Of a stretch of DNA of 33,930 nucleotides, positions 32,175 through 33,930 are shown one piece after another. The DNA is from HRBIN23 sp046294495 (GTDB lineage Bacteria > Chloroflexota > Dehalococcoidia > Lucifugimonadales > HRBIN23): NCBI GenBank assembly GCA_046294495.1, contig JBKBKV010000019.1:1-33930 (forward strand). The letters are read 5' to 3'. Position 1 is the stretch's first letter. Each line of letters begins with the position of its first letter. The position numbers were made by a program, and so were the translations under genes. The notes under the pieces are model-generated. The model was given only the letters and a program-made list of their open reading frames with translations. It was not told where the DNA came from and did no database searches.

Positions 32175-33891
32175 TGGCCACCTCCTCTATCTTCCGCTGG
32201 ATTTCCCCTGCGGTGAAGGGCAAGCCCCCCCACTTGTTGATCCGCACCACAGGGATGCAGAAGAGGCTCTGCAAGTAGCGGGCGAATTGCCCCGTGTAGT
32301 TCACTTCCGGCACGATCACCGTATCTACCGAACGGATGAACTGCTCCAAGTGCTTCTCGGGGAGGGGATTGAGCACCTTGGGGTGTATGGCCGCCACCTT
32401 CAACCCCTTGGCCACACACCGTTCCACCGCCTCCCGGATCGCCCCCTCAGTTGACCCCCATCCGATAACGCCGATACGGGCGTCGGGTGCTCCGTAGCGG
32501 GGGGGCGCTTCCAACTCCTTCTGAAGGGTCTCCAGTTTGCGGAAGCGCTTGGGCACCATCTTTTCGTGGGAGGCCAGCGGGTTGTCCACATGCCCCTTCT
32601 CGTCGTGCTCCAGGCCCGGGGCTACATACATACCCCCGGGAGTGCCAGGCAGAGCCATAGGGGAGATGCCCGTATCGGTGATGGCGAAGCGTTGGTAGCC
32701 GTTCTCCAGGTCCTCGTCGGTGGGCTTCTGGCGGTCCACCACTTTAACCTTGTTCAGGTCAGGCTTCAGGAGCGACTCGGTGCGGTGGGAGAGGGACTGG
32801 TCGGACAGGAAGATGACGGGCACCTGGTATTTTTCGGCCAGATTGAAGGCGTTGATAATCTGCCAGAAGGCGTCCTCAACCGAGCCGGGGGCCACTACCA
32901 CCCGTGGGAACTCGCCGTGTCCTCCGAAGAGGGCGTGGTTCAGGTCTCCCTGCTCCAGTTTGGTGGGCATCCCCGTGCTGGGGCCGGCACGCTGGGCGTC
33001 CACAATCACGCAAGGCACCTCGGCCATCCCGCTCCACCCCATAAACTCGGTCATAAGGGAGAGCCCCGGGCCGGAGGTAGCGGTCATCGCCTTCACCCCG
33101 GCGAAGGAGGCGCCCAACACAGAGCCGATGGCGGCCATTTCATCCTCGGCCTGAAAGCTTACCCCTCCTATGCGTGGCAGGGTGGTGGCCATCAGTTCCA
33201 GGATTTCACTGGCTGGGGTAATAGGGTAGCCGGCGTAGAAGCGGCACCCGGCGGTTAGGGCCCCGGCCACAATAGCATCGTTCCCGCTCATCACCAGGCG
33301 GCCGACACGCTCGGTAGGGGTAAGATAATAGGGGTCGGCCTTGGTGAGGTTCTTCATAGCGTAGGTAACGCCAGCCTCCAGGGCCTTCAGGTTCTGGTCC
33401 AGCAGTTCCGCCCGTCGCTTATAGCGCTGGGTGATGAACTCGGTAAGGGAGGTCGGGTCCAGGCCGAAGAGACCCGCCAGCACCCCCGTTACCACCACAT
33501 TCTTGCCACGGACGAAGTTCAAGTCCTGACGAGCGATGCGATTGAAAGGGATAGGGTATAGCACCGTCTTGGGGTGTGGCTCGGGGGTAACCTCATCGGG
33601 GTCGTAGATCAGCACCCCCTCTTCTTTATTTAGGAGGTGCTTGTGCTTTTCATAGGCCTCTAAATTGAAAGCAACCAGGACATCCACCTGGTCGCCCATA
33701 GAAAGCACAGGCCTGGGGCCAACTCGCACCTGATACCAGGCGTGTCCACCTTTGATCTCCGCCGGGTATGTGCGGAAGGTAAATACGTGGTAACCTGTCC
33801 GTGCTGACGCTAAGGTGAAGATGTCCCCTGTGGAGATAACGCCCTCGCCCCCTTCGCCGCCCAATCGGATTACGATTTCGCTCTTGGGCAT
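32164..33891 (-). CDS. korA: 2-oxoacid:acceptor oxidoreductase, fused gamma-alpha subunit
   Basis: This is a 575-aa fusion. Residues 1 to about 190 form the gamma domain (IRLGGEGGEGVISTGDIF, RTYPAEIKGGHAWYQVRV). Residues about 200-575 form the alpha domain, with the pyrophosphate-binding part FYAGYPITPASEILE, FQAEDEMAAIGSVLGASFAGVKAMTATSGPG and the C-terminal Rossmann-like IGVIGWGSTEGAIREA. The YPITPxSE and TSGPG motifs are standard for this family. The ATG at 33891 has a GAGGAGG site. It precedes korB in one transcription unit; the promoter would lie beyond the window. The enzyme supports ferredoxin-linked central metabolism in anaerobes or low-oxygen organisms. Confidence 0.94.
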   Translation of the reverse strand: MPKSEIVIRLGGEGGEGVISTGDIFTLASARTGYHVFTFRTYPAEIKGGHAWYQVRVGPRPVLSMGDQVDVLVAFNLEAYEKHKHLLNKEEGVLIYDPDEVTPEPHPKTVLYPIPFNRIARQDLNFVRGKNVVVTGVLAGLFGLDPTSLTEFITQRYKRRAELLDQNLKALEAGVTYAMKNLTKADPYYLTPTERVGRLVMSGNDAIVAGALTAGCRFYAGYPITPASEILELMATTLPRIGGVSFQAEDEMAAIGSVLGASFAGVKAMTATSGPGLSLMTEFMGWSGMAEVPCVIVDAQRAGPSTGMPTKLEQGDLNHALFGGHGEFPRVVVAPGSVEDAFWQIINAFNLAEKYQVPVIFLSDQSLSHRTESLLKPDLNKVKVVDRQKPTDEDLENGYQRFAITDTGISPMALPGTPGGMYVAPGLEHDEKGHVDNPLASHEKMVPKRFRKLETLQKELEAPPRYGAPDARIGVIGWGSTEGAIREAVERCVAKGLKVAAIHPKVLNPLPEKHLEQFIRSVDTVIVPEVNYTGQFARYLQSLFCIPVVRINKWGGLPFTAGEIQRKIEEVANGR

Positions 33892-33930
33892 ATCCTCCTC
33901 CCAGCGTGGGCCTAGTTCACCGTCCCTCCT

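Noticed and set aside
1..33930. CRISPR arrays, insertion sequences and prophage genes.
   Set aside because: No regularly spaced repeats, transposases, integrases or phage structural genes were found on either strand.

Overview
The window is a high-GC, gene-dense bacterial scaffold segment. It contains one run of 100 N (3522-3621) inside a glycoside hydrolase gene. The gene set suggests a Chloroflexota bacterium, probably of the Dehalococcoidia or a related lineage. The clues are: rsmH-ftsA-ftsZ without any mur or ftsI/ftsW genes between them; Cys-less thiolase-fold proteins paired with DUF35 proteins; an archaeal/deltaproteobacterial-type (CxxxY) CcmE; ferredoxin-dependent 2-oxoacid oxidoreductase; and a MenA-like prenyltransferase. 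This placement is inference from gene content and was not tested by phylogeny.

Layout. 1-1465: methylmalonate-semialdehyde dehydrogenase with its own promoter. 1537-12704: storage-polysaccharide locus. glgC-malQ-glgP-glgB-GH57 form a tight minus-strand operon, and glgA is transcribed divergently. Together they can make ADP-glucose, polymerise and branch it, then phosphorolyse and rearrange the glucan. 12701-16036: a four-gene minus-strand operon of two thiolase-fold subunits, both lacking the nucleophilic Cys, and two DUF35 proteins, behind a strong TTGACA promoter. 16095-17353: trmD and a MogA/MoaB-like gene. 17542-21069: rsmH, a structured leader, ftsA, ftsZ and a strong terminator. 21166-23477: a small zinc-ribbon protein, an M20 peptidase and a minimal MscS-like protein. 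23612-23684: tRNA-Arg(UCU). 23836-26476: Kef-type antiporter, larB (apparently starting at AUA) and ccmE. 26473-27318: divergent zinc-finger anti-sigma factor and ECF sigma factor. 27331-28713: fusion of a flavin-reductase-like (PPOX) domain to a MenA/UbiA prenyltransferase. 28804-30048: DUF3179 lipoprotein gene. 30087-31234: decayed restriction-modification pair. 31329-33891: 2-oxoacid:ferredoxin oxidoreductase beta and alpha/gamma subunits.

The most notable observation is the DUF3179 gene. Its reading frame is interrupted only by a TGA at 29278-29280, exactly where the family has the first Cys of a C-P-L-C motif. The frame then continues through the rest of the domain. Starting 14 nt after the TGA is a hairpin with a GGTCT-containing loop, similar in loop and spacing to the E. 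coli fdhF SECIS element. This may be a selenoprotein with a U-x-x-C redox motif. The caution is that a methyltransferase relic 0.8 kb downstream carries three single-base homopolymer deletions, so base-level accuracy here needs read support.

Other points of interest are the repurposed thiolase pair, the reduced division/cell-wall cluster, the hairpin-rich ftsA leader, the AUA start of larB and the PPOX-UbiA fusion.
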